Shown: positions 25,775 to 34,758 of the stretch, piece after piece
Numbering within the stretch: the stretch's first letter is position 1
Layout: each line of letters begins with the position of its first letter
Source: Maribrevibacterium harenarium
Lineage (GTDB): Bacteria; Pseudomonadota; Gammaproteobacteria; Pseudomonadales; Marinomonadaceae
Direction of reading: 5' to 3'
Length of the DNA stretch: 64,000 bases
Assembly: GCF_006385675.1 (NCBI RefSeq)
Contig: NZ_VFRR01000004.1
Coordinates: 62,001-126,000, forward strand
Notes under the pieces: model-generated
Seen by the model: only the letters and a program-made list of their open reading frames with translations
Told to the model about the DNA's origin: nothing
Database searches by the model: none
Position numbers and translations under genes: made by a program

Positions 25775-26511
25775 TGGATTTGCTCACCATCGGCGGCTTA
25801 GTCGTTGCTTTTTGCGCTGTTTTTCTGGCGAATTGGCTTGGTGGTGGTGAGATTGTCCTATTACTGAATTTGCCTTCGGCAATCATCGTTATTGTTGGTA
25901 GTGTCGGGGCAGCTTTGGTACAGAGCTCCGCCGAAGATGCCATTAAGGCCCTGAAAATGCTGCGTTGGGCATTTTTTCCACCGCAGTTTCACCTCGTTTT
26001 CGCCAGAGAAACCATCAGTCGTTTATCTGCTAAAGCTCGCCGTTTGTCAGTCTTATCTTTGGAATCCGATATTAAGGCTCTGAATAACCGTTTTGCCACA
26101 AGAGCTTTACAGATGGCCGTTGATGGTACTGAGCCGGACGTATTTGCTGATCGGCTGCACGAAGAAGCCATGCGGGTTCACGAGCGCAAAAGTAATTACA
26201 TCGGTTTTCTAGAGTCGGTGGGTAGCTATGCTCCAACATTAGGCATCATGGGGTCCGTACTAGGTCTGATTCAGGCTATGGCCAACTTAGACAGTCCTGA
26301 GGCATTGGGTCATGGCATCGCCGTGGCCTTTGTGTCGACCTTCTATGGTCAGGGGTTCGCAAACCTCATCATGTTTCCCTTGTGTCGTAAATTAACCGGC
26401 TACGTGGATGCCGAATTACTACTGAACCAGCTATATATAGATGGTATTCATGGTATTGCGATTGGCAAACACCCCCAGCGTTTAGAACTTGAACTAGACG
26501 GCTATGAATGA
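25774..26511 (+). CDS. motC: Flagellar stator subunit MotC (MotA/PomA family)
   Basis: MotC is the MotA-like proton- or sodium-channel stator subunit, here in its usual place after cheB. I choose ATG 25774 (245 residues), overlapping the cheB stop as TGATG with AAGAGG seven bases upstream; in-frame GTG and TTG codons just before are less likely. There are four transmembrane helices, a long cytoplasmic loop with charged residues, and the conserved SVGSYAPTLGIMGSVLGLIQAMANL. The gene ends with an 8-base overlap into motD. MotAB proper are not in this window. Confidence 0.94.
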   Translation: MDLLTIGGLVVAFCAVFLANWLGGGEIVLLLNLPSAIIVIVGSVGAALVQSSAEDAIKALKMLRWAFFPPQFHLVFARETISRLSAKARRLSVLSLESDIKALNNRFATRALQMAVDGTEPDVFADRLHEEAMRVHERKSNYIGFLESVGSYAPTLGIMGSVLGLIQAMANLDSPEALGHGIAVAFVSTFYGQGFANLIMFPLCRKLTGYVDAELLLNQLYIDGIHGIAIGKHPQRLELELDGYE

Positions 26512-27352
26512 GCGTAAGCTATCTGGTCGTGATCGGGCCCGGCAATGGCAAACGCAGCGCCGCTTAAAACGTCAGCTGAATACTGGTGGACGTGATCGTT
26601 GGGTATTATCCTATGCGGACTTCATTACTCTTCTCTTTGCCTTCTTTGTAGCACTTTATTCTATCTCCTTAAAGCAAGCTGGCGATGAACGTCAATTGAC
26701 GCAAACTCTGCAAGGAATCTTCGATGCAGTGCAGAAATCAATTAAGCCCATCAATATTGGTGATCCAGTCGCTGAAGAGGCAAATGGTGAGCAAATGCTG
26801 CAAGTTACCCCTGACGAAAGCTTTGACCCCACTCCCAATGTCATTTCTAATGTGAGCCAGGTCGACAATACGGTTGTCTATAAAGCCTTGAGTGATACCA
26901 TAACGTCGCAATTCCCTTCATTGCAGCGTTCTGGCGATGTTACTATCAATGAGGATCCTAATTGGATCACCCTAGATATGAAATCTGGATTGTTGTTTGC
27001 TGAAGGGGAATCAGAACTCAGTAATGAAGCTGTGGCATTACTTATTGCTATTGCCAATATCTTACAAGCCTACCCATCGCCGATTTTAGTGCTCGGCAAT
27101 ACGGATGATACCCCAACAACTGGGCGTGTTATTAGTAGCAACTGGCATCTATCAGCGCTGCGGGCAGCCGCTGTAGTGGATGAGTTAATTTATCGCGGCA
27201 TTAATCCAAAATTGCTGGCACCGGTGGGTTTTTCTAGTGAAAATCCTCAGGTTCGCAACACCAATGATTATGCCCGAGCGCAAAACCGTCGCGTCACTCT
27301 CAAAATTAGTAAGCAAGTGTCTGATAATCTTCATGATTACTTGTTTAACTAA
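26504..27352 (+). CDS. motD: Flagellar stator subunit MotD (MotB family)
   Basis: MotD pairs with MotC; it carries the ion-binding aspartate and anchors the stator to peptidoglycan. The 282 residues have a basic cytoplasmic N-terminus. A single transmembrane helix contains the channel Asp39 (LSYADFITLLFAFFVALYSI), and a plug/linker follows. An OmpA-like peptidoglycan-binding domain at about 155-275 has LLFAEGESELSNEAV, NTDDTP and NDYARAQNRRVTL. The ion used cannot be decided from sequence. Confidence 0.94.
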   Translation: MNERKLSGRDRARQWQTQRRLKRQLNTGGRDRWVLSYADFITLLFAFFVALYSISLKQAGDERQLTQTLQGIFDAVQKSIKPINIGDPVAEEANGEQMLQVTPDESFDPTPNVISNVSQVDNTVVYKALSDTITSQFPSLQRSGDVTINEDPNWITLDMKSGLLFAEGESELSNEAVALLIAIANILQAYPSPILVLGNTDDTPTTGRVISSNWHLSALRAAAVVDELIYRGINPKLLAPVGFSSENPQVRNTNDYARAQNRRVTLKISKQVSDNLHDYLFN

Positions 27353-27415
27353 GGCCTATCTGTATATGATTAGGTGTTTAGACGTCAAAGTTGGCCTGTA
27401 CTCAGGGGAATTAGT

Positions 27416-28189
27416 GTGCACATTTGGGCTGTGGCAAATCAAAAAGGTGGGGTAGGCAAAACAACCACTGTAGTAACCATATCTGGATTATTGGCAGATG
27501 CAGGTCATCGCGTGCTAATGATTGATTTGGACCCTCACGGTTCCCTTACCAGTTATTTTCGCTTCGATCCAGATTCCATTGAGCACAGTGCCTACGATTT
27601 GTTTCAAGTCCCTGGGAAAATTCCAGAGAGTTTGCCGCCTAGTCTGATCCTTGAGACCGGTCATCCCAATTTATCTCTTATGCCGGCTTCTACCGCATTG
27701 GCGACACTGGAGCGGCACGCCCAAGCCCAAGGCGGCATGGGATTAGTGATTTCTAAGACACTCGCTATCCTCTGGGATGATTACGATTACGTGTTGATCG
27801 ATAGTCCGCCAGTGCTTGGTGTCTTGATGATTAATGCCTTAGCGGCTTGTCAGCAGTTATTAATTCCGGTTCAGACAGAATTTCTAGCCATCAAGGGCCT
27901 AGAGCGTATGATCCGCACCCTTACTATGATCAACCGTGCTCGTAAACGTCCAGTGCCTTATATTATTGTGCCAACCTTGTTTGACCGTCGTACCCAGGCC
28001 TCCAATAAAAGTCTGCGAAACCTGAAAGAGCTGTATGAAGATTCGGTCTGGCCGTCTGTGATTCCAGTAGACACTAAGCTACGGGATGCGAGCACAGCGG
28101 GTATTGCACCTTCTGCGTTGGACGCTAGCGCTCGAGGCGTGAAGGCCTACGCCAGTCTATTAGAATCCTTGGTTAGCCCTGCCAAATAA
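27416..28189 (+). CDS. parC: ParA-like ATPase of the chemotaxis operon (ParC)
   Basis: ParC-type ATPases position chemosensory arrays at the cell pole. I choose GTG 27416 (257 residues), giving MHIWAVANQKGGVGKTTT, with AGGGGAA about six bases upstream; a GTG at 27374 would only add an unlikely 14-residue extension. The deviant Walker A (KGGVGKTT), DLDPHGSLTSYF and the DYVLIDSPPVLGVLMINAL motifs are present. It lies between motD and a ParP-like gene, the known arrangement. It is not FlhG: the position and the immediate parP-cheW neighbours fit ParC. Confidence 0.9.
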   Translation: MHIWAVANQKGGVGKTTTVVTISGLLADAGHRVLMIDLDPHGSLTSYFRFDPDSIEHSAYDLFQVPGKIPESLPPSLILETGHPNLSLMPASTALATLERHAQAQGGMGLVISKTLAILWDDYDYVLIDSPPVLGVLMINALAACQQLLIPVQTEFLAIKGLERMIRTLTMINRARKRPVPYIIVPTLFDRRTQASNKSLRNLKELYEDSVWPSVIPVDTKLRDASTAGIAPSALDASARGVKAYASLLESLVSPAK

Positions 28190-28198
28190 CGGTACACG

Positions 28199-29290
28199 AT
28201 GAAGAGCACCAATGTAGAACTTGATACCATGAATTCTCCGCAACAAGCCTTGCAGCGTTACTTGGATGATTTGTTGTTAGATGTTACCTACTCGGAAGCG
28301 ACTGAGGAGGATGAATCTATCACGTCGTCCGAAGATGTTGCCGTAGAGTTAGAGGTTGCAGCGCACGCTTCTGAGGCGGTTGCGGAAATTGATCTAGATG
28401 AACAGTTGGATCTCTCCTTTGCCGAGTTTGAAGCGGCTATTCAAGGGTTGCAGGATGAGAGCAGCGATGCACGGGCTGAATCTAAACCTGTGATCGAGAA
28501 TCGCGCACCTTCTGTAACTATGGTACAGGAGCGCCATTCCTCAGAAGTGCTCGACACTGTTTCTTTTGAATTACCGCAAGAGGTTGATGCCTTAGAGGAT
28601 GTGGTTGACGAGAACGATCCCAGCCAAGAAATACCAGACAGCCAAGCTGAGTTGGAAGTGGGCGCTCACATCAGTGATTTGGCTAGTGTGGTGCAACAGG
28701 ATTCTGCTGAGTTGCCTGCAATCGACGAAAAAGAGCTTGAGCAAGAATTTGTTCCAGCTGATATCACGATCGAGAGCGAAGCCCCAGTCGCAAAACCACA
28801 GATTGCGAAGACTGATCCATTACCTTGGGCACAAAGCCGCTTCGAATGCCTACTGTTCTATGTCGGTGGTCTGAAAATGGCGGTACCACTGGTAGAATTA
28901 GGTGGTATTTACCAAGCGAATAAAGATAACGTGACCAATATATTTGGACAGCCGTCTTGGTATATGGGTGTCGCGAATGTTGGCGAGTTTAATATTCGCA
29001 CAGTAGACACGGCTCGTTGGGTAATGCCAGATCACTACGTAGGTGAACTAAAGGATAACTTTAAGTTTGTGATTCAGCTCGATCGCTCTGATTGGGGGCT
29101 TGCTTGTGAGAAAGTGGCGGAAGCCATCTCATTAGAGCCCTCCCAAGTAAAATGGCGCAGTGATCGCAGCCGTCGTCCTTGGTTAGCTGGTACTGTTATT
29201 GACCATATGTGCGCTATATTAGATGTACAAGGTTTTATTGAATTGTTAGACGATCCCAATAACGGCTATAAAATGCACGTGAAAGGTTAA
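28199..29290 (+). CDS. parP: CheW-domain polar array coupling protein, ParP-like
   Basis: ParP links ParC to CheA and stabilises polar chemosensory arrays. The 363 residues have a very acidic, disordered first 200 residues, then a CheW-like domain from about 220 to 355 (FECLLFYVGGLKMAVPLVELGGI, VDTARWVMP, LACEKVAEAI). An in-frame ATG ten codons in (28229) gives MNSPQQALQRYLDDLL and could be the true start; upstream Shine-Dalgarno signals are weak for both. It follows parC by 9 bases and precedes cheW by 20. Confidence 0.86.
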   Translation: MKSTNVELDTMNSPQQALQRYLDDLLLDVTYSEATEEDESITSSEDVAVELEVAAHASEAVAEIDLDEQLDLSFAEFEAAIQGLQDESSDARAESKPVIENRAPSVTMVQERHSSEVLDTVSFELPQEVDALEDVVDENDPSQEIPDSQAELEVGAHISDLASVVQQDSAELPAIDEKELEQEFVPADITIESEAPVAKPQIAKTDPLPWAQSRFECLLFYVGGLKMAVPLVELGGIYQANKDNVTNIFGQPSWYMGVANVGEFNIRTVDTARWVMPDHYVGELKDNFKFVIQLDRSDWGLACEKVAEAISLEPSQVKWRSDRSRRPWLAGTVIDHMCAILDVQGFIELLDDPNNGYKMHVKG

Positions 29291-29310
29291 CTGTCCTCGG
29301 AGGTCATGCC

Positions 29311-29802
29311 ATGTCAACAGGTCGCGCGTTAAAAGAAGTAAAGGTAAATGATGATCCAATGTTACAGTGGGTGACATTCCGCTTGGAGCATGAGATCTAT
29401 GGTGTGAACGTGATGCAGGTAAAAGAAGTTCTGCGTTACACCGAGATCGCCCCAGTACCTGGCGCACCCTCATTTGTATTGGGTATTATTCATTTGCGGG
29501 GCACCGTGGTGACAGTGATTGATACCTGTCAGCGCTTTGACCTAACGTCAGGTGAGATCACTGACTCTACCCGCATCATGATTTTGGAAGTAGATGGTCA
29601 TGTTATCGGTATCTTGGTTGATGCAGTTTCTGAGGTAGTTTACTTACGCCAGTCGGAAATTGAAGCATCTCCCAATGTAGGTAATGATGAATCGTCAAAA
29701 TTTATTCAAGGCGTATGCCATAAAAATGACACGTTACTTATTTTGGTGGATTTAGATAAATTATTGTCTGAGGATGAATGGTCCGAAGTGGCCTCCATGT
29801 AA
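29311..29802 (+). CDS. cheW: Chemotaxis coupling protein CheW
   Basis: CheW couples chemoreceptors to CheA. The 163 residues are a single CheW domain with FRLEHEIYGVNVMQVKEVLR, VPGAPSFVLGIIHLRGTVVTVIDT and GILVDAVSEVVYL. A GGAGG Shine-Dalgarno precedes the ATG. It closes the chemotaxis core and is followed by a DUF2802 gene after 45 bases, as in Pseudomonas and Vibrio. Confidence 0.97.
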   Translation: MSTGRALKEVKVNDDPMLQWVTFRLEHEIYGVNVMQVKEVLRYTEIAPVPGAPSFVLGIIHLRGTVVTVIDTCQRFDLTSGEITDSTRIMILEVDGHVIGILVDAVSEVVYLRQSEIEASPNVGNDESSKFIQGVCHKNDTLLILVDLDKLLSEDEWSEVASM

Positions 29803-29847
29803 TAGTTCGGGTTTTATTCTAGGCCGCTCAACACCATAAGGCAGTTA

Positions 29848-30255
29848 ATGGATTCTCAGTGGATTTTCAATTTTTTACTTGTGTTTCAGTTTCTCGTAAT
29901 TGTGATGCTGGTGGTTTGGTTATGGCGTGTCCAGCGCCGGCTAAACCGTATCCAGGATCAACAAAGCGAGGCTGAGCTTGGGCAAAAAAAACAAGTCCAG
30001 GTGTTGGCGTCTGGGTCTATCGGTATGGGGCGCCGCTTAGTCGCCATCGAAAAGCGCCTAAACATGGCAGTGGAACGCCAAAGCGAGATTATCTCCAAAG
30101 AGGGCAGTGTTTCCTATAATCGCGCGATGGAGTTACTTGAAATGGGTGCCACGGTGGATGATCTTGTCTCTAAATGTGGGCTGATTCGCGCCGAAGCGGA
30201 GCTGATTAGCTTGTTGAAGAAAGAATCCCGCCTAAACAGCCAGTCGAGTAAATAG
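29848..30255 (+). CDS. DUF2802 family membrane-anchored protein after cheW
   Basis: The 135-residue product starts with a transmembrane helix (FNFLLVFQFLVIVMLVVWLW), continues with a basic coiled coil and ends with the conserved helical motif YNRAMELLEMGATVDDLVSKCGL. I recognise this as DUF2802, commonly the last gene of polar-flagellum chemotaxis operons. Its function is not established as far as I know. It is convergent with the FlhB-like gene; stops are 12 bases apart and no clear terminator is visible between them. Confidence 0.8.
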   Translation: MDSQWIFNFLLVFQFLVIVMLVVWLWRVQRRLNRIQDQQSEAELGQKKQVQVLASGSIGMGRRLVAIEKRLNMAVERQSEIISKEGSVSYNRAMELLEMGATVDDLVSKCGLIRAEAELISLLKKESRLNSQSSK

Positions 30256-30267
30256 CGCAGAACAGTG

Positions 30268-30540
30268 TTATGTTTCCGATTTTTTCAGGGAATGGGCGAA
30301 GGCAATAATTTCTGCAATAGCTAGGTAAAGTGCTTCAGGTATTTCGTCGCCCAACTCTAACGTAGCCAACACCTCCACGAGCTCAGGGCTTTTATGCAGT
30401 AATACGTCATTTTCCTTTGCCACCTCCATGATTCTTTCTGCTAGATAGCCGCTACCTTTGGCAGTCACTTTAGGGGCAGAACTGTAATCATAATGTAGTG
30501 CAACGGCTTGGGCTGGCTTTCGGCGATGTTGGTTTGTCAT
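30268..30540 (-). CDS. Stand-alone FlhB C-terminal-domain-like protein without the NPTH site
   Basis: The 90 residues align by eye with the FlhB fragment downstream of the autocleavage site: AVALHYD, APKVTAKGSGYLAERIMEVA, and DEIPEALYLAIAEIIAFAHSL. The NPTH tetrad is missing; the region where it should be reads RRKPAQAVAL. There are no transmembrane helices. It begins one base after the stop of the FliK-like gene on the same strand, so the two form an operon. In other species such FlhB-like proteins (FlhX/FlhB2 types) can act in export specificity; a role here is inferred. It is not a decayed flhB, since the full flhB is intact at 15516 and this frame is clean. Confidence 0.85.
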   Translation of the reverse strand: MTNQHRRKPAQAVALHYDYSSAPKVTAKGSGYLAERIMEVAKENDVLLHKSPELVEVLATLELGDEIPEALYLAIAEIIAFAHSLKKSET

Positions 30541-30541
30541 G

Positions 30542-31999
30542 CTAGGTTCTAATATCTATCAGTCGGTTTTCACCCAGAGTGGGTTTCGGAGCATCGTCGG
30601 ACAATTTCGTGACGAAGCAGTCCATACCTTCTATTTGGATTTTGCGGCGGCGTAAATCCTGCCTTAAAGTGTCCATGTTTTGGCGAATTAGCAGTTCCGT
30701 TGCTGTATTCTCTACTGCAAATAGTACCCGCACCTTATCCTCTTGAATGCTAACGCGACTTTCAAAACGGCCTGTTTCTTCGAAATCAAACTTGAGTTGT
30801 ACTAACCAGCGTCGCTTATGGGGGGGAGGCGTCGGAGTTTCGGTGCGATCTTGATCAATTCTAACGCCAATATACTCAGTCATGGCCCCATTTTTAATCG
30901 GTAGTTCCATGGTTAGCGGAAATTGGCCGATACCATCTTTGTCCAGTAGCTGGGTGAGTTGTTGGGTTGTTATCCGTTCGATGGCGCCAGAGAGTTTCTC
31001 TAATGAGGGAGGTAACGTAGCCTTAAGGTCTGCCTGTTGTAGTTGCCGTACCGTATGCTCGATATGAGACAGGTTTAGTTTTAGATCCTGTTTCACATGC
31101 TGATTTTGAGATAAGTTACTTTCGGCAAAAAGACCGGATGTTTGTAGTGCTTGGCGAATGTTCCCTTGCTCAGCCGTTAAGTTATTTAAACTAGGTAAAG
31201 TCTGTACCAATTGTTTAATGGCACTTTGTAGCGACGCTGGCAGTTTATTCCCAGGCATCTCTGCCAATTGTTGTAATTGACGTATAGTTTGCACCATTTC
31301 GTCGCGATTGAGCTGTGCTGGCAGAGACTGGGTTAAACCTGATTGTACGACTTGCGGTGCGCTGGTTGTGGGGGAGGGTAAGAGTTGTAGCTTCCCCTGA
31401 GCATCAACGATCACTTTCAGTGACTCGCCTTGCTGTAACGGTGAGCTCGTTTCCAGCAATAACGACTGCCCATTTATTTGAACTGGAGTCTGAAAAGTCT
31501 GCGGGCTTGTTGGTGTACCACCTTGGGGAGAGGTGGTAACTGGAAATGAATTTGCTTGCGCTTGTAAGGTCATGACGCTAGAGGCGAGTTGTCCCCGGAT
31601 ACTTACGGATTGGGTAGGTTGGGGTGTGGAATTTTGATAGGAGTTCTTCGCAACTTGAGTCGATGGCGTGGCTGTTTTCTCGCTGGTGGAAGTGATCACT
31701 TTCGTTAGGCTCACTTCGGTTGGTGATGAGCGCAAGGATAGCGTATCTCCTGGGCGCAACTTATTGGTATCTGAATTGCTGCTTATGACGCTAAAAGATT
31801 GCTGTTGTGGGGTTTTCAGCTGGATAAGTTGATTATTCGCGATGGCTTGGGTGTTAATGACTTCTACGCGAGGTAGATTGGAAATCAGTTTTAGCTCGCT
31901 GGAAAGCTTTGCTAATACCCCTTCGTTTTGTAGGTTTTTGGCGGCGCTATTGGGGCTCAGAGGGGCCTTGGTATTTAACGAAGTTATGTCATTGATCAT
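30542..31999 (-). CDS. Second FliK-like hook-length control domain protein
   Basis: The 485-residue protein has a long Ser/Thr/Gln/Pro-rich N-terminal part and a C-terminal Flg_hook-like region. It contains FPLTMELPIKNGAMTEYIGV, WLVQLKFDFEETGRFESRVS and MDTLRQDLRRRKIQIEGMDC. Pseudomonas has a similar second FliK-like gene beside ccmA, and the location here is the same. It is the first gene of a two-gene minus-strand unit with the FlhB C-domain-like protein. It diverges from ccmA across 113 bases. Whether it measures anything is unknown. Confidence 0.8.
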   Translation of the reverse strand: MINDITSLNTKAPLSPNSAAKNLQNEGVLAKLSSELKLISNLPRVEVINTQAIANNQLIQLKTPQQQSFSVISSNSDTNKLRPGDTLSLRSSPTEVSLTKVITSTSEKTATPSTQVAKNSYQNSTPQPTQSVSIRGQLASSVMTLQAQANSFPVTTSPQGGTPTSPQTFQTPVQINGQSLLLETSSPLQQGESLKVIVDAQGKLQLLPSPTTSAPQVVQSGLTQSLPAQLNRDEMVQTIRQLQQLAEMPGNKLPASLQSAIKQLVQTLPSLNNLTAEQGNIRQALQTSGLFAESNLSQNQHVKQDLKLNLSHIEHTVRQLQQADLKATLPPSLEKLSGAIERITTQQLTQLLDKDGIGQFPLTMELPIKNGAMTEYIGVRIDQDRTETPTPPPHKRRWLVQLKFDFEETGRFESRVSIQEDKVRVLFAVENTATELLIRQNMDTLRQDLRRRKIQIEGMDCFVTKLSDDAPKPTLGENRLIDIRT

Positions 32000-32041
32000 G
32001 CTTTCGCAGCCCTTTTATTCATCTAACCTAGAAATTTCTTT

Positions 32042-32047
32042 TATAAT
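32042..32047 (+). promoter_or_regulatory. Possible -10 element for the ccm operon
   Basis: A TATAAT hexamer followed by the GC-rich AGCGCC discriminator-like stretch lies 66 bases upstream of the ccmA start, in the divergent fliK2/ccmA spacer. No good -35 is seen 16-18 bases upstream. The same TATAAT-plus-GC pattern without a clear -35 occurs before rluB. Confidence 0.35.
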
Positions 32048-32112
32048 AGCGCCGTTTTAAGCGGCAACACTGTTAGTATTTTTATCCTTATCGGTAATTT
32101 GAGGCAAAACTT

Positions 32113-32727
32113 TTGCAGGCAGTCACAACTCTTTGTGTTGAGAACCTCTGGCTAGAACGGGGCGATCGCGATTTATGTCGTGGATTGAGTTTTTCGCTGC
32201 AGGGTGGTCAAGTTGCGCGCATAATAGGTGAAAATGGCGCGGGTAAAAGCTCCTTGTTGAAATACTTGGTAGGCACGCTTTCCGCTGTTGAGGGGAGCGT
32301 CGCTTTTAATGGTGAAGATATTTCTGCTCATCGTGACGTGCTGATACAGGACTTGCTCTACATCGGCCACACACCGGGAGTAAAAAGCGTTTTTACGGTA
32401 GCGGAAAATCTCAAGCTTTATGCTCCTCACTCCAGTAATCAAGAGCTTGAGTATGCGTTAACTCAAGTTAGCCTTGACGCCTACTGGGATACCCCAGCAG
32501 CACAACTCTCCGCAGGACAAAAACGCCGGGTGGCCTTAGCTCGTTTGTGGTTAACACAGAAGCCTGTATGGCTACTAGATGAGCCTTTCACCGCACTGGA
32601 TGTATCTGGCGTAGAGGTATTGGAACAGCGTATTAAGGATCATGTTATAACGGGTGGTATTGTTGTCTTAACGACCCATCAACCCCTTCACTCGCTTAAT
32701 CCCGTGACTATTGAGTTAGCGTCATGA
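32113..32727 (+). CDS. ccmA: Heme exporter ATP-binding subunit CcmA
   Basis: CcmA is the ABC ATPase of the CcmABCD complex that releases holo-CcmE. The 204 residues start at TTG 32113 with GAGG about eight bases upstream. Walker A is GENGAGKSSLLKYL, the signature is LSAGQKRRVALARLWL and Walker B is VWLLDEPFTALD. It overlaps ccmB by four bases. This begins a System I cytochrome c maturation operon that runs unbroken to ccmI. Confidence 0.96.
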   Translation: MQAVTTLCVENLWLERGDRDLCRGLSFSLQGGQVARIIGENGAGKSSLLKYLVGTLSAVEGSVAFNGEDISAHRDVLIQDLLYIGHTPGVKSVFTVAENLKLYAPHSSNQELEYALTQVSLDAYWDTPAAQLSAGQKRRVALARLWLTQKPVWLLDEPFTALDVSGVEVLEQRIKDHVITGGIVVLTTHQPLHSLNPVTIELAS

Positions 32728-33386
32728 CCTTATCGTCTTTCTTCAAAGCGGAATTACTCACTTTGTTCCGCCGCAAACAAAGCATATTTAACGCTCTGAT
32801 CTTTTTTGTCATGGTGGTGACTTTATTTCCATTGGGTGTTGATCCCTCCCCTGATTTCTTAGCCCCTGCTGCGGGGGGGATTATTTGGTGCGCAATCGCA
32901 CTGGCAATTCTCATGTCTGTAGAGTCTCTGTTTAAAGAGGACTACAACGACGGTAGCTTGGAACAGTGGCTGGTGAGTGGTCACTCGGTTTCGGTTCTTG
33001 TTCTGCTCAAAGTATTTGCGCAATGGTTGATGGTAGTCATTCCTTTAGTACTTGCGTTACCGTTTTTATCCAAGATGCTGTTTTTGGCTAGTGAACTAAT
33101 ACCCGTGATGTTGGTCAGTGTGTTGGTGGGGTCGCCAGCATTGTTCTTAATTGGTGCTATCGGAGCAGCATTGACGGTTTCTTTGCGAGGCGGAGCTGTA
33201 CTTATGTTGCTACTGATTTTACCGCTTTATATTCCTGTCATTATATTTGCTACTGGAGCGGTTAGAGCGGCGCAGTTAGAAATGCCATTCACCGGACAGT
33301 TGGCTATTTTAGGCGCTATTTCCCTATTAGCATTAGCAATTTCGCCACTCATGGCGGCGATTTCAATTAAAGCGAGTGTGAGTTAA
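32724..33386 (+). CDS. ccmB: Heme exporter membrane subunit CcmB
   Basis: CcmB is the six-helix membrane subunit that pairs with CcmA. The 220 residues begin MTLSSFFKAELLTLFRRKQSIFNAL and carry the conserved GIIWCAIALAILMS and FKEDYNDGSLEQWLVSG motifs. Overlaps of four bases with ccmA and one base with ccmC indicate translational coupling. Confidence 0.96.
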   Translation: MTLSSFFKAELLTLFRRKQSIFNALIFFVMVVTLFPLGVDPSPDFLAPAAGGIIWCAIALAILMSVESLFKEDYNDGSLEQWLVSGHSVSVLVLLKVFAQWLMVVIPLVLALPFLSKMLFLASELIPVMLVSVLVGSPALFLIGAIGAALTVSLRGGAVLMLLLILPLYIPVIIFATGAVRAAQLEMPFTGQLAILGAISLLALAISPLMAAISIKASVS

Positions 33387-34132
33387 TGAACTGGACTTGG
33401 TTTCATAAATTGGGTTCCCCAAAATGGTTTTTTCAGTGGGCAGATCGCTGGGGCAAGGTGTGCTTCTGGTTCGGTACTGTCCTTCTAATAGTTGGGGTTA
33501 TTTGGGGATTAGGTTTCGCTCCCCAAGATTATCAGCAGGGCAACAGCTTTCGTATTATATATATTCATGTTCCGGCTGCGGTTCTAGCTCAAAGTTGCTA
33601 TTTGGCCATGGGTATAGCTGGTTTTGTCGCATTAGTTTGGCAAATGAAGTTGGCTCCGGTGTTTATTAAAGCGGTCGCCCCAGTTGGAGCCGTGATGGCA
33701 TTTATCTCCTTGGTGTCCGGAGCGATTTGGGGGAAACCTACTTGGGGGACTTGGTGGGTATGGGATGCACGTCTCACATCAGTATTGGTCTTATTTTTAC
33801 TTTATATGGGGGTGATTGCCATTCAAAACACCCTAGATGATCTTCAACTGGCTGATAAAGCAGTGGCGGTAATCAGTATCGTTGGAGTTATTAATTTGCC
33901 GATTATTAAGTATTCCGTTGAGTGGTGGAATACGTTGCATCAACCTGCCACGTTTAAGTTAACAGAAAAACCTGCAATGCCGGTAGAAATGTGGTTGCCG
34001 CTACTCTTTAGCGCGCTGGGTTTGTACTTGTTTGCTGCAGGTGTTTCCATGTGGCGAATGCAGAATGAAGTATTGGTTCGGGAACGACGAGCCAACTGGG
34101 TTAAGGAAGAGGTAATGAAGCGTGGCGTTTAA
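33386..34132 (+). CDS. ccmC: Heme delivery protein CcmC
   Basis: CcmC presents heme to CcmE in the periplasm. The 248 residues form about six helices with the tryptophan-rich WWD motif GKPTWGTWWVWDARLTS between two conserved histidine regions (YIHVPAA and WNTLHQPA). It shares its first base with the last base of the ccmB stop and overlaps ccmD by 11 bases. Confidence 0.97.
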   Translation: MNWTWFHKLGSPKWFFQWADRWGKVCFWFGTVLLIVGVIWGLGFAPQDYQQGNSFRIIYIHVPAAVLAQSCYLAMGIAGFVALVWQMKLAPVFIKAVAPVGAVMAFISLVSGAIWGKPTWGTWWVWDARLTSVLVLFLLYMGVIAIQNTLDDLQLADKAVAVISIVGVINLPIIKYSVEWWNTLHQPATFKLTEKPAMPVEMWLPLLFSALGLYLFAAGVSMWRMQNEVLVRERRANWVKEEVMKRGV

Positions 34133-34298
34133 TTCGATCAGTGAATTTATTCAGATGGGGAATCATGGCGCTTACGTGTGGTCTACCTATGCCCTGTGTC
34201 TTATCGTCTTGTCCGGGTTGGTTGTGCAAACCCTACTACATGGTCGCAAGCAGCGTCGTCAATTGAAATCTCGCATTCAAAGGGAGCAAAAGTCCTAA
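34122..34298 (+). CDS. ccmD: Small heme exporter protein CcmD
   Basis: CcmD is the short membrane protein that completes the CcmABCD complex. A 58-residue frame starts at GTG 34122 inside the end of ccmC and ends at 34298. It contains the family signature [18 protein letters not shown], one transmembrane helix ([15 protein letters not shown]) and a basic tail ([12 protein letters not shown]). GAGG in AAGAGG lies about 9 bases upstream. The stop overlaps the ccmE ATG (TAATG). Confidence 0.93.
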   Translation: MAFNSISEFIQMGNHGAYVWSTYALCLIVLSGLVVQTLLHGRKQRRQLKSRIQREQKS

Positions 34299-34744
34299 TG
34301 CATCCAGTTCGAAAAAAACGCATGATCACGATTGGTGTGATACTCACTCTGCTTGGTGGGGCTATCGGTTTGGTATTATATGCTCTGTCAACAAATATCA
34401 ATTTATTTTACTCGCCCACTCAAATTCATGCAGGGGAGGCACCGACAGGCGTCACATTGAGAGCTGGTGGTATGGTAGTGGAGGGAAGTGTGCAGCGTAA
34501 TCCGCAAACACTAGATGTATCTTTTGAAGTAACAGATTACGCTCAAAAGGTTCGTATTGAATACCAAGGAATCCTGCCAGATTTGTTCCGGGAGGGGCAA
34601 GGCATTGTCGCTCAGGGTAGATTGAACGACGCTGGCGTACTGATAGCCAGCGAAGTACTTGCCAAGCACGACGAAGAATATATGCCTCCCGAAATTAGCG
34701 CTGCCCTCGAGGCGTCTAAGCAAGCAGACGCGAAAGCCTACTAG
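34298..34744 (+). CDS. ccmE: Periplasmic heme chaperone CcmE
   Basis: CcmE carries heme covalently on a histidine and hands it to CcmF. I choose ATG 34298 (148 residues, MHPVRKKRM), giving a typical N-terminal anchor; a longer upstream frame only reads ccmD out of frame. The beta-barrel domain includes [17 protein letters not shown] and ends with the heme-binding motif [13 protein letters not shown], His followed by Tyr four residues later. A 14-base gap leads to ccmF. Confidence 0.97.
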   Translation: MHPVRKKRMITIGVILTLLGGAIGLVLYALSTNINLFYSPTQIHAGEAPTGVTLRAGGMVVEGSVQRNPQTLDVSFEVTDYAQKVRIEYQGILPDLFREGQGIVAQGRLNDAGVLIASEVLAKHDEEYMPPEISAALEASKQADAKAY

Positions 34745-34758
34745 ATTAAGGTTTGATA

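Noticed and set aside
27374-28189. ParA-like gene as a relocated flhG/fleN
   Set aside because: It sits between motD and parP-cheW, the standard ParC position, and lacks an FlhG-type N-terminal extension with the best start.
30268-30540. FlhB-like gene as a decayed flhB fragment
   Set aside because: The frame is intact with its own start, coupled to the FliK-like gene, and the sequence is too diverged from flhB here to be a recent remnant.
34178-34297. Upstream extension of CcmE from 34178
   Set aside because: It reads ccmD in the wrong frame; ATG 34298 gives the normal CcmE anchor.
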